Assembly (NCBI GenBank): GCA_030645235.1
Contig: JAUSMV010000030.1
Span: forward strand, 1,608,988-1,672,987
DNA length: 64,000 bases
Direction of reading: 5' to 3'
From: Parvibaculum sp.
Lineage (GTDB): Bacteria; Pseudomonadota; Alphaproteobacteria; Parvibaculales; Parvibaculaceae
Positions 9,113 to 20,775 of the stretch are shown here, piece by piece. Under the pieces are notes generated by a model that saw only the letters and a list, made by a program, of their open reading frames with translations, searched no databases and was not told the DNA's origin. A program made the position numbers and the translations under genes. Every line of letters begins with the position of its first letter. The stretch's first letter is position 1.

Positions 9113-9982
9113 CTAATTGAGTTTGGCCTTCAGCCGCTTCAACGCCTCAGACGCCATATCGGCGACGCGCCTGTCGCCTGCATCAGATGCCATGTTCCGG
9201 CACGCTTCAAAGGCTGAAGCCGCCGCGCCCATATGGCCTGCGTGAATTTCAATACGGCCAAGCTCGAACTGAAGCCCGGCGCGGTCCGGCGCAAACCAGA
9301 TCATGCGGCTCACAACATCGCGTGCGCGGTCATACTCACCTGCTCCGAGCGCGCGGCTTAAAATATTATTCTGCAAGCGCAGCAAAATATCGCGTGGCGA
9401 AACGCTCACATGATGCTCCGGTATCAGGCGCGCCTGTTGTCCTTCAATCGAACGCAGCAGATTGAGCAGGTCCGCCGTCGTCAGCGTCTGACCGCGATTA
9501 AACGGATCAATAATTGTGGCCTCAGGACCCGCCTGCAAACGCAGGATGAAATGACCCGGAAAGTTTAGGCCCGCAAGATCGAGCCCCAAGGCGCGGCCCA
9601 CGTGAAGATACAGAATCCCAAGCGATACCGGCAGACCTTTGCGCCGGTCGATCACCGCCATCAGATCGGCATTTTTGGGATCATCATACGTTTCCGTATC
9701 ACCCCGATAGGAAAAACGCCCTGAGATGATATTGGCGAGCACCATGGCGATCATATCGGCGCCTGGGGCTTCAGCTTTGACGAGACTTTCGCGCACGGCA
9801 TCCGTCAGTGCCTCAAGCTCTGTGAGATAAGGCGTACGGTCTTTGCCGGGATTGTCCCATTGCGCGAGTGCGAGGGCGACCCCGCCAATATTCAACTCCT
9901 CATCAGCGAGTTCGCCCGCCGCGCGCAGTTCCGCTTCTATCGCGGCGCGCAGATCAGGCTCCTCTGATAATTTTTCATCCAT
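9113..9982 (-). CDS. SirB1-like transglutaminase-core and tetratricopeptide protein
   Basis: Protein of 289 residues combining a SirB1/transglutaminase-like domain (about residues 40-190; key segment RRKGLPVSLGILYLHVGRALGLDLAGLNFPGHF, split here by residues not listed) with C-terminal TPR-type helices (about 195-285). The papain-like catalytic cysteine is absent from the GLPVSLGIL segment, so the domain is probably not enzymatic. Members are conserved in Proteobacteria near core genes, but the biochemical role is unknown. It is followed on the same strand, 47 bp upstream in transcription, by the BON lipoprotein gene, with which it may share a transcript. Confidence 0.85.
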   Translation of the reverse strand: MDEKLSEEPDLRAAIEAELRAAGELADEELNIGGVALALAQWDNPGKDRTPYLTELEALTDAVRESLVKAEAPGADMIAMVLANIISGRFSYRGDTETYDDPKNADLMAVIDRRKGLPVSLGILYLHVGRALGLDLAGLNFPGHFILRLQAGPEATIIDPFNRGQTLTTADLLNLLRSIEGQQARLIPEHHVSVSPRDILLRLQNNILSRALGAGEYDRARDVVSRMIWFAPDRAGLQFELGRIEIHAGHMGAAASAFEACRNMASDAGDRRVADMASEALKRLKAKLN

Positions 9983-10029
9983 GCATAATCATGGCGCGAG
10001 GATACGCAACACAGCAAGAATTTTATCAC

Positions 10030-10632
10030 TCACTCGGAAGTGACAGATCCCGCCGCCTGTTTCACATCCACGTTTGAGACAACATTGCGCACGCCTTTGA
10101 TCTCGCGCGCATGGCCGATGACACGGGTGAGCTCTGCCTGATTTTTGGCAAGGCCGCTTAAATAAACCGTGCCGCGCACTGTCTTGATCGAATAGTTGAG
10201 GCTCTCAATTTTGCTATCGGCAAGGATCGCGGAACGCAGCTTTGTCGTGATGAGACTGTCATCAGCTTTCTCCGAAAAGCTTGTCGGGTTGCCGGTCTGC
10301 AATTCATTATCAACCTGACGCACGCCGCCAACGCTCCATGCAATCCTGGAGACCGTGGCGCTATCCTGCTCATTGGCCACAAAGCCTGTCAGCACAACGC
10401 GGCCCTGCCTCACTTGCGTTGAGACGCGCGCATAAAGATCGCTGCTTTTTGCGGCAAGCTTGCGGTTGATCTCAAAGGAAATCTCATTGTCGTTGATCCC
10501 CTGCTCCAGCCCGCGGTCCTGCGAGGCCATAGCGACGCCCGTCGCACCCGCGCCGACCGCCAAGGGCACGCAGCCCTGCAAAGCGATAGGGGCAAGCATG
10601 ATGAGAGCAAGAGAAGAGTTCAGATAGCGCAT
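10030..10632 (-). CDS. BON-domain outer-membrane lipoprotein (DolP/OsmY-like)
   Basis: Lipoprotein of 200 residues. The signal MRYLNSSLALIMLAPIALQGC has the lipobox LQGC at residue 21. Two BON domains follow, about residues 48-115 (NDNEISFEINRKL...GFVANEQDSATVSRIAWSVGGVRQVDNEL) and 120-190 (DDSLITTKLRSAIL...GLAKNQAELTRVIGHAREIKGVRNVVSNV), the dual arrangement of DolP (YraP). BON domains bind phospholipid and help keep the outer membrane intact. Its place beside yraN, rsmI and lppC mirrors the lpoA-yraN-yraP neighbourhood of enterobacteria. The protein is close in length to DolP (about 190). Confidence 0.88.
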   Translation of the reverse strand: MRYLNSSLALIMLAPIALQGCVPLAVGAGATGVAMASQDRGLEQGINDNEISFEINRKLAAKSSDLYARVSTQVRQGRVVLTGFVANEQDSATVSRIAWSVGGVRQVDNELQTGNPTSFSEKADDSLITTKLRSAILADSKIESLNYSIKTVRGTVYLSGLAKNQAELTRVIGHAREIKGVRNVVSNVDVKQAAGSVTSE

Positions 10633-10723
10633 GGATTTTCCTGCATATTCATAAGACCGACCGGTCCTGTTTCGCCTGCCGATGCGGCAAGATTATGGCC
10701 TCACTTCACCGTCGCCCTTTATT

Positions 10724-10783
10724 CACGGCCTTCGGCCTAAGGCCACTCTTTAGTGGTCGGCCCACGGCCTTCGGCCTAAGGCC
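10724..10783. repeat. Pair of 21-bp palindromic direct repeats at the 3' end of yraN
   Basis: Two identical 21-bp copies lie at 10724-10744 and 10763-10783, 18 bp apart. Each contains the inverted repeat GGCCTTCGGCC and ends CTAAGGCC, so each can fold alone and the two can also pair in other ways. The second copy includes the yraN stop codon. This resembles a REP-type element. It could stabilise the yraN mRNA end or terminate transcription, though no T-run follows. Confidence 0.75.
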
Positions 10784-11165
10784 TCCACGCATCGACCACA
10801 TGCCGTGGCAGATACCCGCGTGCCACCAGCACCATGTCAAAGCGTATGTCGAGATGCTGCAAGGCAGGCCGTGACGCCACATAAAGACTGGCGGCACGGG
10901 CCAGACGATCACGCTGATGCGGTCCCAAGGCCTCAATTGCCCTGTCGAAGCCGGCAGAGGCCTTCACCTCGACAAACACAAGCATCCGACCGCGCCGTGC
11001 AATGAGATCAATTTCGCCGCTGCGCGTTTTTACGCGCCGCCCCAATATGCGGTAAAATTTTAGCATCATGAAAAGCGTTGCCAGATTTTCCGCCCTGAGG
11101 CCCGCCTCATAGGACTTGCGTCCCCGCGTCTCGCGCAACTGGTTCACGGGACGCTTGTTGCTCAT
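10776..11165 (-). CDS. yraN: YraN family protein (UPF0102), putative endonuclease-fold
   Basis: Protein of 129 residues with the restriction-endonuclease-like fold of the UPF0102 family. The conserved pattern is visible: E at GLRAENLA, GEIDLIARRG, and the FVEVKA motif that matches the D-(D/E)xK nuclease signature. No activity is established for the family. It overlaps rsmI by 4 bases (ATGA), so translation is coupled. The order rsmI-yraN beside lppC is conserved in Alphaproteobacteria. Its stop codon falls within the second copy of a palindromic repeat, so the last codons (DAWRP) may have been set by that element. Confidence 0.92.
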   Translation of the reverse strand: MSNKRPVNQLRETRGRKSYEAGLRAENLATLFMMLKFYRILGRRVKTRSGEIDLIARRGRMLVFVEVKASAGFDRAIEALGPHQRDRLARAASLYVASRPALQHLDIRFDMVLVARGYLPRHVVDAWRP

Positions 11166-12091
11166 TCGCCGCCTTCGCTCAGTTCCAGCGCACGGGCGTA
11201 AATATCGCGCCGTTTGAGCCCCGTCATGGCAACCACTTCAGCCACCGCATCCTTGAGGCTCGTGCGTGTCAGTGCATTTTCAATCATGGCATCAACTTCA
11301 TGGGCACACAGAGGCGCTGCTTTTTGCGGCGGGCCGACAACGACGACAATCTCGCCCTTGGGTGCGCCCTCTTTGGCATAATATGCGGCGAGCACATCAA
11401 GGGGCCCCCGCTGAATATCCTCAAACCGTTTGGTGAGTTCGCGCGCCACGGCAGCTTCGCGCGACCCCAGTTGCGCGGCCATGTCGGCCAATGAGGCTGC
11501 AAGCCTTGGTGCGGATTCCAGAAAGACGAGCGTTGCGGGAACTGCGGAAAGTTCCGTGAGTTCGGTGCGCCGCGCTTCCTGTTTGGCTGACAAAAATCCC
11601 GCAAACAAAAACCGGTCGGTCGGTAATCCCGCAAGCGTCAGCGCCGCCATGACGGATGAGGCGCCGGGCAATGTCGTCACGTAATGGCCGGCGGCGACGG
11701 CCTCGCGCACGAGCTTATAGCCTGGGTCCGAAATCAAAGGCGTGCCCGCATCCGAGACAAGCGCGATCTTAGCCCCCGCGCTCAGGCGGTCGAGCACATA
11801 GGGGCGCATCTCGGCGGCATTGTGATCGTGGTAGGGCATCAGCCTTGTGGTGAGACCGTAAATGGCAAAAAGCTTGGCTGTGACACGGGTGTCTTCACAA
11901 AGCACAAGATCGGCGCCGCGCAGCACGTCGAGCGCGCGCAATGTCAGATCAGACGCATTGCCGATGGGAGTTGCTGTCACATAGAGACCGGCCGCCAGAG
12001 GCTTTGGGGGCCGGCGCAGATGCGGCTCGGCAATGCCCGCATCGTCCATGCCGCTCTCATCATCTGGATCAGGTGTTTCAGCATCCGGCAT
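11162..12091 (-). CDS. rsmI: 16S rRNA (cytidine-1402-2'-O)-methyltransferase
   Basis: SAM-dependent enzyme that 2'-O-methylates C1402 in the decoding centre of 16S rRNA. The 309-residue protein belongs to the tetrapyrrole-methylase fold: GLYVTATPIGNASDLTLRAL opens the domain, CEDTR follows, and VSDAGTPLISDPGYKLV and the TLPGASSVMAAL loop form the SAM site. An acidic, nonconserved N-terminus of about 35 residues (PDPDDESGMDD) precedes the domain, so a later start is possible. It is divergent from lppC and coupled to yraN by a 4-base overlap. Confidence 0.94.
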   Translation of the reverse strand: MPDAETPDPDDESGMDDAGIAEPHLRRPPKPLAAGLYVTATPIGNASDLTLRALDVLRGADLVLCEDTRVTAKLFAIYGLTTRLMPYHDHNAAEMRPYVLDRLSAGAKIALVSDAGTPLISDPGYKLVREAVAAGHYVTTLPGASSVMAALTLAGLPTDRFLFAGFLSAKQEARRTELTELSAVPATLVFLESAPRLAASLADMAAQLGSREAAVARELTKRFEDIQRGPLDVLAAYYAKEGAPKGEIVVVVGPPQKAAPLCAHEVDAMIENALTRTSLKDAVAEVVAMTGLKRRDIYARALELSEGGE

Positions 12092-12326
12092 GGTTTTGAC
12101 ACGATTTCGTGAAAAGGCTTATTTGCGAGCAGATTGGGCTCAGAAGAGGTCTGGTTCAGCCCTATTTGACAAGTTTGCACCAGTTTAGCAACAAGTGGCC
12201 GCCCTGGCCCGTTGAAGCCGGTGGCGGACGTTTACTTGAGGTTGGGGCCCCATTAGTGTCTGACAAGATTGCTTGTTTTAGAAAATCGCCCGTTTGCCTC
12301 GCCCCATTAGGAAGTGTTGCGCCTTG

Positions 12327-13730
12327 ATGTTGAATGTATCGAACGCTCTTGCCTCGGTTAAGTTTTCAAAACGCAATAAATCCGGGCGCGGCTCCTTTGG
12401 TCTGAAGGCTCTCACCTTCATTTGCCTTATGCCGCTGCTCGCCGCTTGCGGCTCTTTCGGCCAAAAGCCCGCCCCTGCACCGCGGCCCGTCGTGCAGGCT
12501 CCCTATATCCCCGCGCAACCCAAACCCGCCGCCGATCCCTCCAAGCGCGACGCCTCGCTCTTTTATTCGCCGAAACACATGCAGGGCCGCACTCTCATCC
12601 GCGTGGCGCTGCTGCTGCCGTTCAATTCCCCCAAGCCCGAAATCCGTGCGCTTGCTGCCTCGCTTTATAATTCGGCGCAGCTTGCTTTGTTCGAGTTCAA
12701 CAATCCCGACATTCTGCTTATCCCCAAAGCGACCGGCGGCGAAGCGGCCGCGCGCGAAGCCGCCTCCGAGGCCTTGCGCGAAGGCGCCGACCTGATCCTC
12801 GGTCCCCTCTTTGCCGAAGAGGTCCGTGCCATCACGCCGCTCGCACGCGCAGCCCGCGTGCCTGTGGTCGCGTTCTCGTCTGACAGCACGGTTGCAGGCG
12901 AAGGGGTCTATCTCCTTTCCTTCCCGCCTGAAGCGGACGTGATGCGTATAGTCGATTTTGCCGTGCTGAACGGCATGGTGAAATTTGCAAGCCTCACGCC
13001 GCAAGATGATTACGGTGCACGCGTCAGCGCTGCTTTTGCCAAAGCCGTCACCGATCACGGCTCCACACTCACCGACAGCGCCACCTATCCCACGACCTCG
13101 ATCGAAGCGATGAACGTGCCCGTGCAGCGCGTCGCCCATTACGGCGGGCGTCGCGCCGAACTCCTTGCCAAACGTGCCCAGCTCAAAGCCGCAGGCGATG
13201 CGGAAGGTCTGGCCGCTCTCGAAAATGTTGATGCGGTCGGCGATCTGCCGTTTCAGGCGATCTTCCTGCCGGAAGGCGGCGAACGCCTGCGCGCGCTTGC
13301 GCCGTTGCTGCCCTATTACGACATTGATCCGCGCAAGGTGAAATTTCTGGGCACCGGTCTCTGGGACGATAAAACGCTTCTGGGCGAACCCGCACTTGCC
13401 GGTGGCTGGTACACTGCCCCGCCGCCCGAAGCACATGCGCAATTTGTCGCCCGCTATATCGGCACCTATCACGCAACCCCGCCGCGCATCGCAAGCCTTG
13501 CCTATGACGGCGTAAGCCTTGCTGTCGCGCTCTCGCAGCAACCGGCTGAAACCCGCTTCATGCCCGAAGCGCTGACGCATCCCGACGGCTTTGCCGGTGT
13601 TGACGGTATCTTCCGCTTCCTGCCTGACGGACGCACCGAACGCGGGCTGGCCGTTTTGGAAATCCATCCCGAAGGGGCGGTCATTATCGACCCTGCGCCT
13701 GTGAGTTTCGGTGTGCCTGCGGCTTACTGA
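12327..13730 (+). CDS. Penicillin-binding protein activator LppC/LpoA-like lipoprotein
   Basis: Outer-membrane lipoprotein with a periplasmic-binding-protein fold (LppC family). LpoA of E. coli activates the peptidoglycan synthase PBP1a; alphaproteobacterial members are shorter, as here (467 residues). From ATG 12327 there is a basic leader, a hydrophobic stretch ALTFICLMPLLAA and lipid cysteine 41. The ligand-binding-like domain runs from about residue 95 (TLIRVALLLPFNSP) to the end, with ILGPLFAEEV typical of the family. AGGAAG lies 12 bases upstream; a TTG 33 bases earlier is less likely. Divergent from rsmI. The 235-bp gap holds no gene; it contains a TTGACA at about 12167 and a short dyad ACAAG/CTTGT near 12262. 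Confidence 0.9.
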   Translation: MLNVSNALASVKFSKRNKSGRGSFGLKALTFICLMPLLAACGSFGQKPAPAPRPVVQAPYIPAQPKPAADPSKRDASLFYSPKHMQGRTLIRVALLLPFNSPKPEIRALAASLYNSAQLALFEFNNPDILLIPKATGGEAAAREAASEALREGADLILGPLFAEEVRAITPLARAARVPVVAFSSDSTVAGEGVYLLSFPPEADVMRIVDFAVLNGMVKFASLTPQDDYGARVSAAFAKAVTDHGSTLTDSATYPTTSIEAMNVPVQRVAHYGGRRAELLAKRAQLKAAGDAEGLAALENVDAVGDLPFQAIFLPEGGERLRALAPLLPYYDIDPRKVKFLGTGLWDDKTLLGEPALAGGWYTAPPPEAHAQFVARYIGTYHATPPRIASLAYDGVSLAVALSQQPAETRFMPEALTHPDGFAGVDGIFRFLPDGRTERGLAVLEIHPEGAVIIDPAPVSFGVPAAY

Positions 13731-13745
13731 GGGGCAGGCTTTTTT
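13715..13745 (+). terminator. Intrinsic terminator of lppC
   Basis: A six-base stem, GCCTGC at 13715-13720 and GCAGGC at 13734-13739, is followed directly by six T residues. It starts inside the last codons of lppC. Convergent hemW ends 13 bp further on. Confidence 0.7.
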
Positions 13746-13757
13746 ATTTTTGGAACT

Positions 13758-14945
13758 TCACGCGAGCAAACGCCCCAGCACACCGTTCAATACCAAACGG
13801 CCATCGGGTGTTGTTGCAATCACATCGCCTTCGCGCGTGAGAAGTCCTTGTGCCACAAGGCCTGACAGCCTTGTTGCTTCCAAGGGTTGACCGGCGAGAC
13901 GTTCGAAGCGTGACAGTGATACGCCTTCGGTGAGGCGCAAGCCCATCAGCATCATTTCATCGCCCTGCTCGCTTGCGCTGACATTCTCGCGCGTTTCAAG
14001 TCCGTCGTCGCGGGCTTCAACGGAGGCAAGCCAGGCGCCCGGTGCTTTGAAGCCTGCGGTGGCGATGCGGCCTTCGCTCGTCGTGATGCGGCCATGGGCG
14101 CCCGGACCGACGCCGACATAATCGCCGTAGCGCCAGTAGACGAGATTGTGTCTGCACTCGGCGTCGGGCGCGGCGTAGTTCGAGACTTCATAGGCGCGCA
14201 TGTTTGATTGCGCGCAAATCTCGCCCGTCAGATTGTAGAGTGCCGCCGCATCATCTTCGTCGGGCAGTTTGAACGCGCCTTTTTCGTAGAGCTTGGCAAA
14301 CGCCGTGCCTTCTTCGATCGTCAATTGATAGAGCGAGAGATGATCGACCGTATGAGCGAGAGCGAGTTTCAATTCGCGCGCCCATGCTTCACGTGTTTGC
14401 CCCGGTCGCGCATAAATAAGATCAAACGAGAGACGTGGAAAAATTCCGCGCGCAAGGCCGATAGCTTTCAGCGCTTCGTCTGCTGAATGCAGCCGACCCA
14501 GAAACTTTAACTGCGCGTCGTCGAGTGATTGCACACCCAATGACAAGCGATTGACGCCCGCGGCACGGTAACCGAGAAAGCGTGTGGCCTCGACGCTGGT
14601 GGGATTGGCTTCCAGTGAAATTTCAACGTCATTATCGACATACCACAAGCGCTGGATCGCACCGATCACCGCCTCAACGGTTGAGACTTCCATCAGCGAG
14701 GGGGTGCCACCGCCAAAGAAAATAGACGAGACACGGCGCGGGCCGGTGAGGTCCCGCATAAATGTCAGTTCACGGACGAGTGCTGCTGCCCATCGGCTCT
14801 GGTCGACATTGGCGACGACATGAGAATTGAAATCGCAATAGGGGCATTTCGACAGGCAGAAGGGCCAATGGACATAAATGCCGAACCCGCCTTCGGTGGG
14901 CGAGGGCAAAGATATGCTTTGGGCTTCAGCCCCTGAAGCAGGCAT
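13758..14945 (-). CDS. hemW: Radical SAM heme chaperone HemW
   Basis: Radical-SAM protein related to coproporphyrinogen oxidase HemN; HemW binds haem and inserts it into respiratory enzymes. From ATG 14945 the protein has 395 residues. The [4Fe-4S] cysteines form CLSKCPYC at 30, 34 and 37, and the SAM-binding GGGTPSLM follows. The fourth cysteine found in true HemN (CxxxCxxCxC) is replaced (CDF), which marks HemW. The C-terminal HemN-type helical domain is present. GTG 14972 is an alternative start; neither has a good ribosome site. It overlaps rdgB by 20 bases, so the two are translationally linked. Confidence 0.92.
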   Translation of the reverse strand: MPASGAEAQSISLPSPTEGGFGIYVHWPFCLSKCPYCDFNSHVVANVDQSRWAAALVRELTFMRDLTGPRRVSSIFFGGGTPSLMEVSTVEAVIGAIQRLWYVDNDVEISLEANPTSVEATRFLGYRAAGVNRLSLGVQSLDDAQLKFLGRLHSADEALKAIGLARGIFPRLSFDLIYARPGQTREAWARELKLALAHTVDHLSLYQLTIEEGTAFAKLYEKGAFKLPDEDDAAALYNLTGEICAQSNMRAYEVSNYAAPDAECRHNLVYWRYGDYVGVGPGAHGRITTSEGRIATAGFKAPGAWLASVEARDDGLETRENVSASEQGDEMMLMGLRLTEGVSLSRFERLAGQPLEATRLSGLVAQGLLTREGDVIATTPDGRLVLNGVLGRLLA

Positions 14946-15531
14946 TGATGAGCTGACTAAACGCTTTGGCACGGTGCGACATGGCGTGTTTCTTTGCCGG
15001 TTCCATTTCGCCGAATGTCATGTCGTGACCATCGGGCACAAACATCGGGTCATAACCAAAGCCTTTGAGACCGCGCGGCGGCCAGACGAGATCGCCGTCA
15101 ATCCGGCCTTCAAAATATTCGACATGACCGTCGGGCCAGGCAAGCGCCAGACCGGCGATAAAATAGGCACGCGTGTTCAACGTACCCTCCTCGACGAGTC
15201 CCAAACGGACCTTCTCCATCGCGAAGTCGAAGTCCTTTTTCGGCCCCGCCCAGCGCGCGGAATAAATCCCCGGTTGACCATTCAAGGCCTCAACACAGAG
15301 ACCGCTATCATCGGCAAGGGCAACTTCGTTTGCGGCTTTTGCGGCGGCAAGCGCTTTCAGTTCAGCATTCGCACGGAATGTGTCGCCGGTTTCGTCCGGC
15401 TCGCGCAGACCTAGTTCAGCGGCCGAGCGCACACGGAAAGGAAGCCCCGCAAAGAGGTCGCGGAACTCGCGGACCTTGCCCTCATTATGGCTCGCGATGA
15501 TGAGGTCTTTAGCGTCGAACTTCCGGCTCAT
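14926..15531 (-). CDS. rdgB: dITP/XTP pyrophosphatase
   Basis: House-cleaning nucleotide pyrophosphatase (Ham1/RdgB) that hydrolyses dITP and XTP so that deaminated purines stay out of DNA. The 201-residue product has the family motifs: [13 protein letters not shown] at the N-terminus, [24 protein letters not shown], and [11 protein letters not shown]. It overlaps rph by 4 bases upstream and hemW by 20 bases downstream, forming the compact operon rph-rdgB-hemW, which is conserved in Alphaproteobacteria. Confidence 0.96.
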   Translation of the reverse strand: MSRKFDAKDLIIASHNEGKVREFRDLFAGLPFRVRSAAELGLREPDETGDTFRANAELKALAAAKAANEVALADDSGLCVEALNGQPGIYSARWAGPKKDFDFAMEKVRLGLVEEGTLNTRAYFIAGLALAWPDGHVEYFEGRIDGDLVWPPRGLKGFGYDPMFVPDGHDMTFGEMEPAKKHAMSHRAKAFSQLINACFRG

Positions 15532-16244
15532 CCGCCAATCGCCTTCTTCTGGAGCGCGATCAATTCCTTGATTGAGACTTTAGCGAGCCCCATGAGCTTA
15601 TTGAGTTCTTCTTCGCTGAAGGGCTCTGCTTCCGCCGTGCCCTGAATCTCGCAAATGCCACCTTTGCCGGTCATAACGAAATTCGCGTCCGTGTCGGCGG
15701 TTGAATCTTCGTCATAATCAAGGTCCGCGACGGGAACACCCTGATAGATGCCGCAAGAAATGGCCGCGACATGATCTTTGATTGGCGAGGCGGTGATGAT
15801 ATTGCGCTTCATCATCCAATCGATGCAGTCATGGAGCGCGATCCAGGCACCAGTGATCGACGCCGTGCGTGTGCCGCCATCGGCCTGAAGAACGTCGCAA
15901 TCGAGTGAAATCTGGCGCTCGCCGAGCACTTTCATATCCACAACGGAACGCAGCGAACGACCAATAAGCCGTTGAATTTCCTGTGTTCTTCCCGATTGCT
16001 TGCCCTGGGCCGCTTCGCGGCGCATGCGATCATGGGTCGAGCGCGGCAGCATGCCGTATTCCGCCGTCACCCAGCCCGCGCCCTTACCTTTGAGGAAAGG
16101 GGGCACGCGTTCTTCAAGGCTCGCGGTGCAAAGGACATGTGTGTCGCCGAATTTAATCAGGCAGGAGCCTTCCGCGTGCTTCGTTACAGCGCGCTCAATG
16201 CTCACAGCCCGGATTTGATGGGGTTCACGACCGGATGGACGCAT
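15528..16244 (-). CDS. rph: Ribonuclease PH
   Basis: Phosphorolytic 3'-5' exoribonuclease that trims tRNA 3' ends and helps degrade structured RNA. The 238-residue protein begins [20 protein letters not shown] and contains the RNase PH signatures [31 protein letters not shown] and [19 protein letters not shown], all intact. It is the first gene of rph-rdgB-hemW and is divergent from hrcA across 171 bp. That gap shows no CIRCE element (TTAGCACTC-N9-GAGTGCTAA). Confidence 0.97.
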   Translation of the reverse strand: MRPSGREPHQIRAVSIERAVTKHAEGSCLIKFGDTHVLCTASLEERVPPFLKGKGAGWVTAEYGMLPRSTHDRMRREAAQGKQSGRTQEIQRLIGRSLRSVVDMKVLGERQISLDCDVLQADGGTRTASITGAWIALHDCIDWMMKRNIITASPIKDHVAAISCGIYQGVPVADLDYDEDSTADTDANFVMTGKGGICEIQGTAEAEPFSEEELNKLMGLAKVSIKELIALQKKAIGG

Positions 16245-16415
16245 GGAAGGCCTCGTTTCTGTCAGTTGCTTTTGTTGAACACTTCTCGCGTCTTAGTAGC
16301 CTGTGACAGATCAATATGGAAGGCGGGCTCCCTGTGTCATTTGACGCGGGCAGCAGGGCTACCTAAATTTGTGGTCAGTTTCAAATATTTAGCCCCTGAG
16401 AGACACAAAACACAG

Positions 16416-17477
16416 ATGGTTGCCGTCAAGGATCTCAATGAGCGTTCGCGCGAGATATTGCGCCGTGTCGTCGAGACCTATCTTGAGACAGGCGATCCCG
16501 TGGGCTCCCGCTTCCTCTCGCGCCACTTGCCGATATCACTATCAGCCGCCTCGATCCGCAATGTCATGTCGGATCTTGAGGCCTTGGGTCTTATTTTCTC
16601 GCCGCATACAAGCGCCGGACGTGTGCCGACGGAAGCGGGATTGCGCATGTTTGTTGATGGTCTGCTGGAAATCGGCGACCTCTCTGAAGACGAGCGCGGC
16701 CAGATTGAGCGCCAGATTGCAGGCTCGCCCAAAAGCGTCGAGGACGTACTCGACGAGGCGTCCAAAATGCTCTCGGGTCTTAGCCATGCTGCGGGTTTTG
16801 TCGTCGCACCGAAGTTTGATGCCGCACTGAAACATATCGAATTTGTGGCGATGGATCCCGGGCGAGCGCTTGTCGTCATCGTGACCGAAGGCGGCGAGGT
16901 TGAAAACCGCGTCATTGAAGTGCCGATGGGGCTTACACCTTCGGCGCTGACAGAAGCGACGAACTATCTCAACCAACGCCTGCGCGGCAAAACATTTGAA
17001 GAAGCCAAAACCATTCTGGCGAGCGAAATGGAGCATCAGAAGATGGAGCTTAACGAGCTCACATCGCGCGTGATCTCGTCGGGCCTTGCCACATGGTCCG
17101 GCGCAAAACCCGCTGACCGCGATGATCCGCTGACAAAATCGCTGATCGTGCGGGGCCGCTCGCGACTCCTCAATGACGTACACGCGATGGAAGATCTTGA
17201 ACGTGTGCGACTACTTTTTGATGATCTGGAAAACAAGCGCGATCTCGTGCAACTTTTAGGTCTTGCAGAAAATGCCGATGGTGTGCGCATTTTCATCGGC
17301 TCTGAAAACAAACTTTTTTCAATGTCGGGTTCATCGCTCGTCATTTCACCCTATATGGATAGCCGCCAGCAGGTCGTGGGTGTGCTGGGCGTTATCGGGC
17401 CAACGCGGCTCAACTACGCGCGCATCATTCCGATGGTTGATTACACGGCAAAACTGGTCGGACGCCTTATCAATTAG
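16416..17477 (+). CDS. hrcA: Heat-inducible transcription repressor HrcA
   Basis: Repressor of class I heat-shock genes; it binds CIRCE dyads and depends on GroEL for folding. From ATG 16416 it has 353 residues: winged helix at about 1-75 ([29 protein letters not shown], listed in two parts: [14 protein letters not shown] and [12 protein letters not shown]), [16 protein letters not shown] as recognition region, then the GAF-like domain ending in [19 protein letters not shown]. The frame is open 444 bases further upstream, but this overlaps divergent rph and does not look like HrcA. grpE follows 136 bp downstream. No CIRCE site is visible near hrcA, grpE or dnaK, so its targets (usually groESL) lie elsewhere. 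Confidence 0.95.
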   Translation: MVAVKDLNERSREILRRVVETYLETGDPVGSRFLSRHLPISLSAASIRNVMSDLEALGLIFSPHTSAGRVPTEAGLRMFVDGLLEIGDLSEDERGQIERQIAGSPKSVEDVLDEASKMLSGLSHAAGFVVAPKFDAALKHIEFVAMDPGRALVVIVTEGGEVENRVIEVPMGLTPSALTEATNYLNQRLRGKTFEEAKTILASEMEHQKMELNELTSRVISSGLATWSGAKPADRDDPLTKSLIVRGRSRLLNDVHAMEDLERVRLLFDDLENKRDLVQLLGLAENADGVRIFIGSENKLFSMSGSSLVISPYMDSRQQVVGVLGVIGPTRLNYARIIPMVDYTAKLVGRLIN

Positions 17478-17613
17478 GGCGCAGAAATGCTGATGATTTC
17501 AGGTGCCCGGTTGACTTTGGCGGCCGGGGCGCGCAAATCGATGCCATCAATGAGCCATCCCCCCCCTCCTGCAAATTCAAGGGCGGGCTTTTGTAAAATA
17601 ACGGATTGATGTG

Positions 17614-20023
<2,410 letters not shown>

Positions 20024-20047
20024 TAGTGGCAAAAGGGGGAGGCATAA

Positions 20048-20752
20048 GTGCTCAATCTGATCGCAGCTTCGGGGGTTTTTTTAGGCCTCCATCTTCTCAT
20101 CTCAGGCACGGCTCTCAGAGGCCGGATCGTCTCAGCCATCGGCGAGACGCCGTATCTCGGTGCCTTCTCTCTCGCCTCTATCGGCGGCATCACCTGGCTC
20201 TGCATGGCTTACAATGCGACCGACGCGGTGCCAAACCGGCTTTACTGGGTTGCACCTGAATGGGTCATCCATGTCGCGCCCGTCGTCATGCTTGTCGCTT
20301 TCCTCCTAGCACTCATTGGGCTCACAACGCCCAATCCGACGGCGGTGAAGGCCGAAGCGCTGGTCGACAAACCAGATGCCGCGACCGGTATTTTGCGGGT
20401 CACGCGTCATCCGTTCCTCTGGTCGGTGATCCTTTGGTCCGGATTGCATCTTGTTTTGAACGGCGACCGCGCGTCGGTCATTTTCTTTGGGACATACCTT
20501 TTACTGGCAGCACTCGGCACGCTGTCCATCGACGCAAAACGGCGTGCGCAGCTCGGAGAGCGTTGGACGGGCTTTGCCGCCCAGACATCGAATCTCCCTT
20601 TTGCCGCCATCTTCGCTGGTCGCAACAAGCTCGCCCTTAGTGAACTTGGGCTTTGGCGAATCCTTTTGGGGCTTTTGGCCTTCGGCGCAATGTTTTACGC
20701 CCATCTCTGGCTCTTCAGTGTCCCGCCGGTGCCGGGCTGGACGCCTTATTGA
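20048..20752 (+). CDS. NnrU family integral membrane protein
   Basis: Inner-membrane protein of 234 residues with six or more hydrophobic segments, starting LIAASGVFLGLHLLISGTAL. The NnrU features are present: an N-terminal HLLISGT segment and the central LRVTRHPFLWSVILWSGLHL, a pattern shared with isoprenylcysteine methyltransferase-like membrane proteins. NnrU was named from the nitric-oxide reductase region of Rhodobacter; its function is unknown and there are no denitrification genes here. The start is GTG 20048 with a strong AGGGGGAGG site. It is convergent with alkB; a perfect 15-bp palindrome lies just upstream. Confidence 0.87.
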   Translation: MLNLIAASGVFLGLHLLISGTALRGRIVSAIGETPYLGAFSLASIGGITWLCMAYNATDAVPNRLYWVAPEWVIHVAPVVMLVAFLLALIGLTTPNPTAVKAEALVDKPDAATGILRVTRHPFLWSVILWSGLHLVLNGDRASVIFFGTYLLLAALGTLSIDAKRRAQLGERWTGFAAQTSNLPFAAIFAGRNKLALSELGLWRILLGLLAFGAMFYAHLWLFSVPPVPGWTPY

Positions 20753-20775
20753 TGTCCCCCGCCCCATTTTTTGAG

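Noticed and set aside
12366-13667. A 433-codon open frame antisense to lppC
   Set aside because: It is a by-product of the GC-rich codon use of lppC. It shows no recognisable domain and lies wholly within a well-supported gene.
15972-16415. N-terminal extension of the hrcA frame
   Set aside because: It overlaps divergent rph and its sequence has no HrcA character. The ATG at 16416 matches the family start.
16245-16415. CIRCE element upstream of hrcA
   Set aside because: No TTAGCACTC-N9-GAGTGCTAA-like dyad was found on reading the gap.
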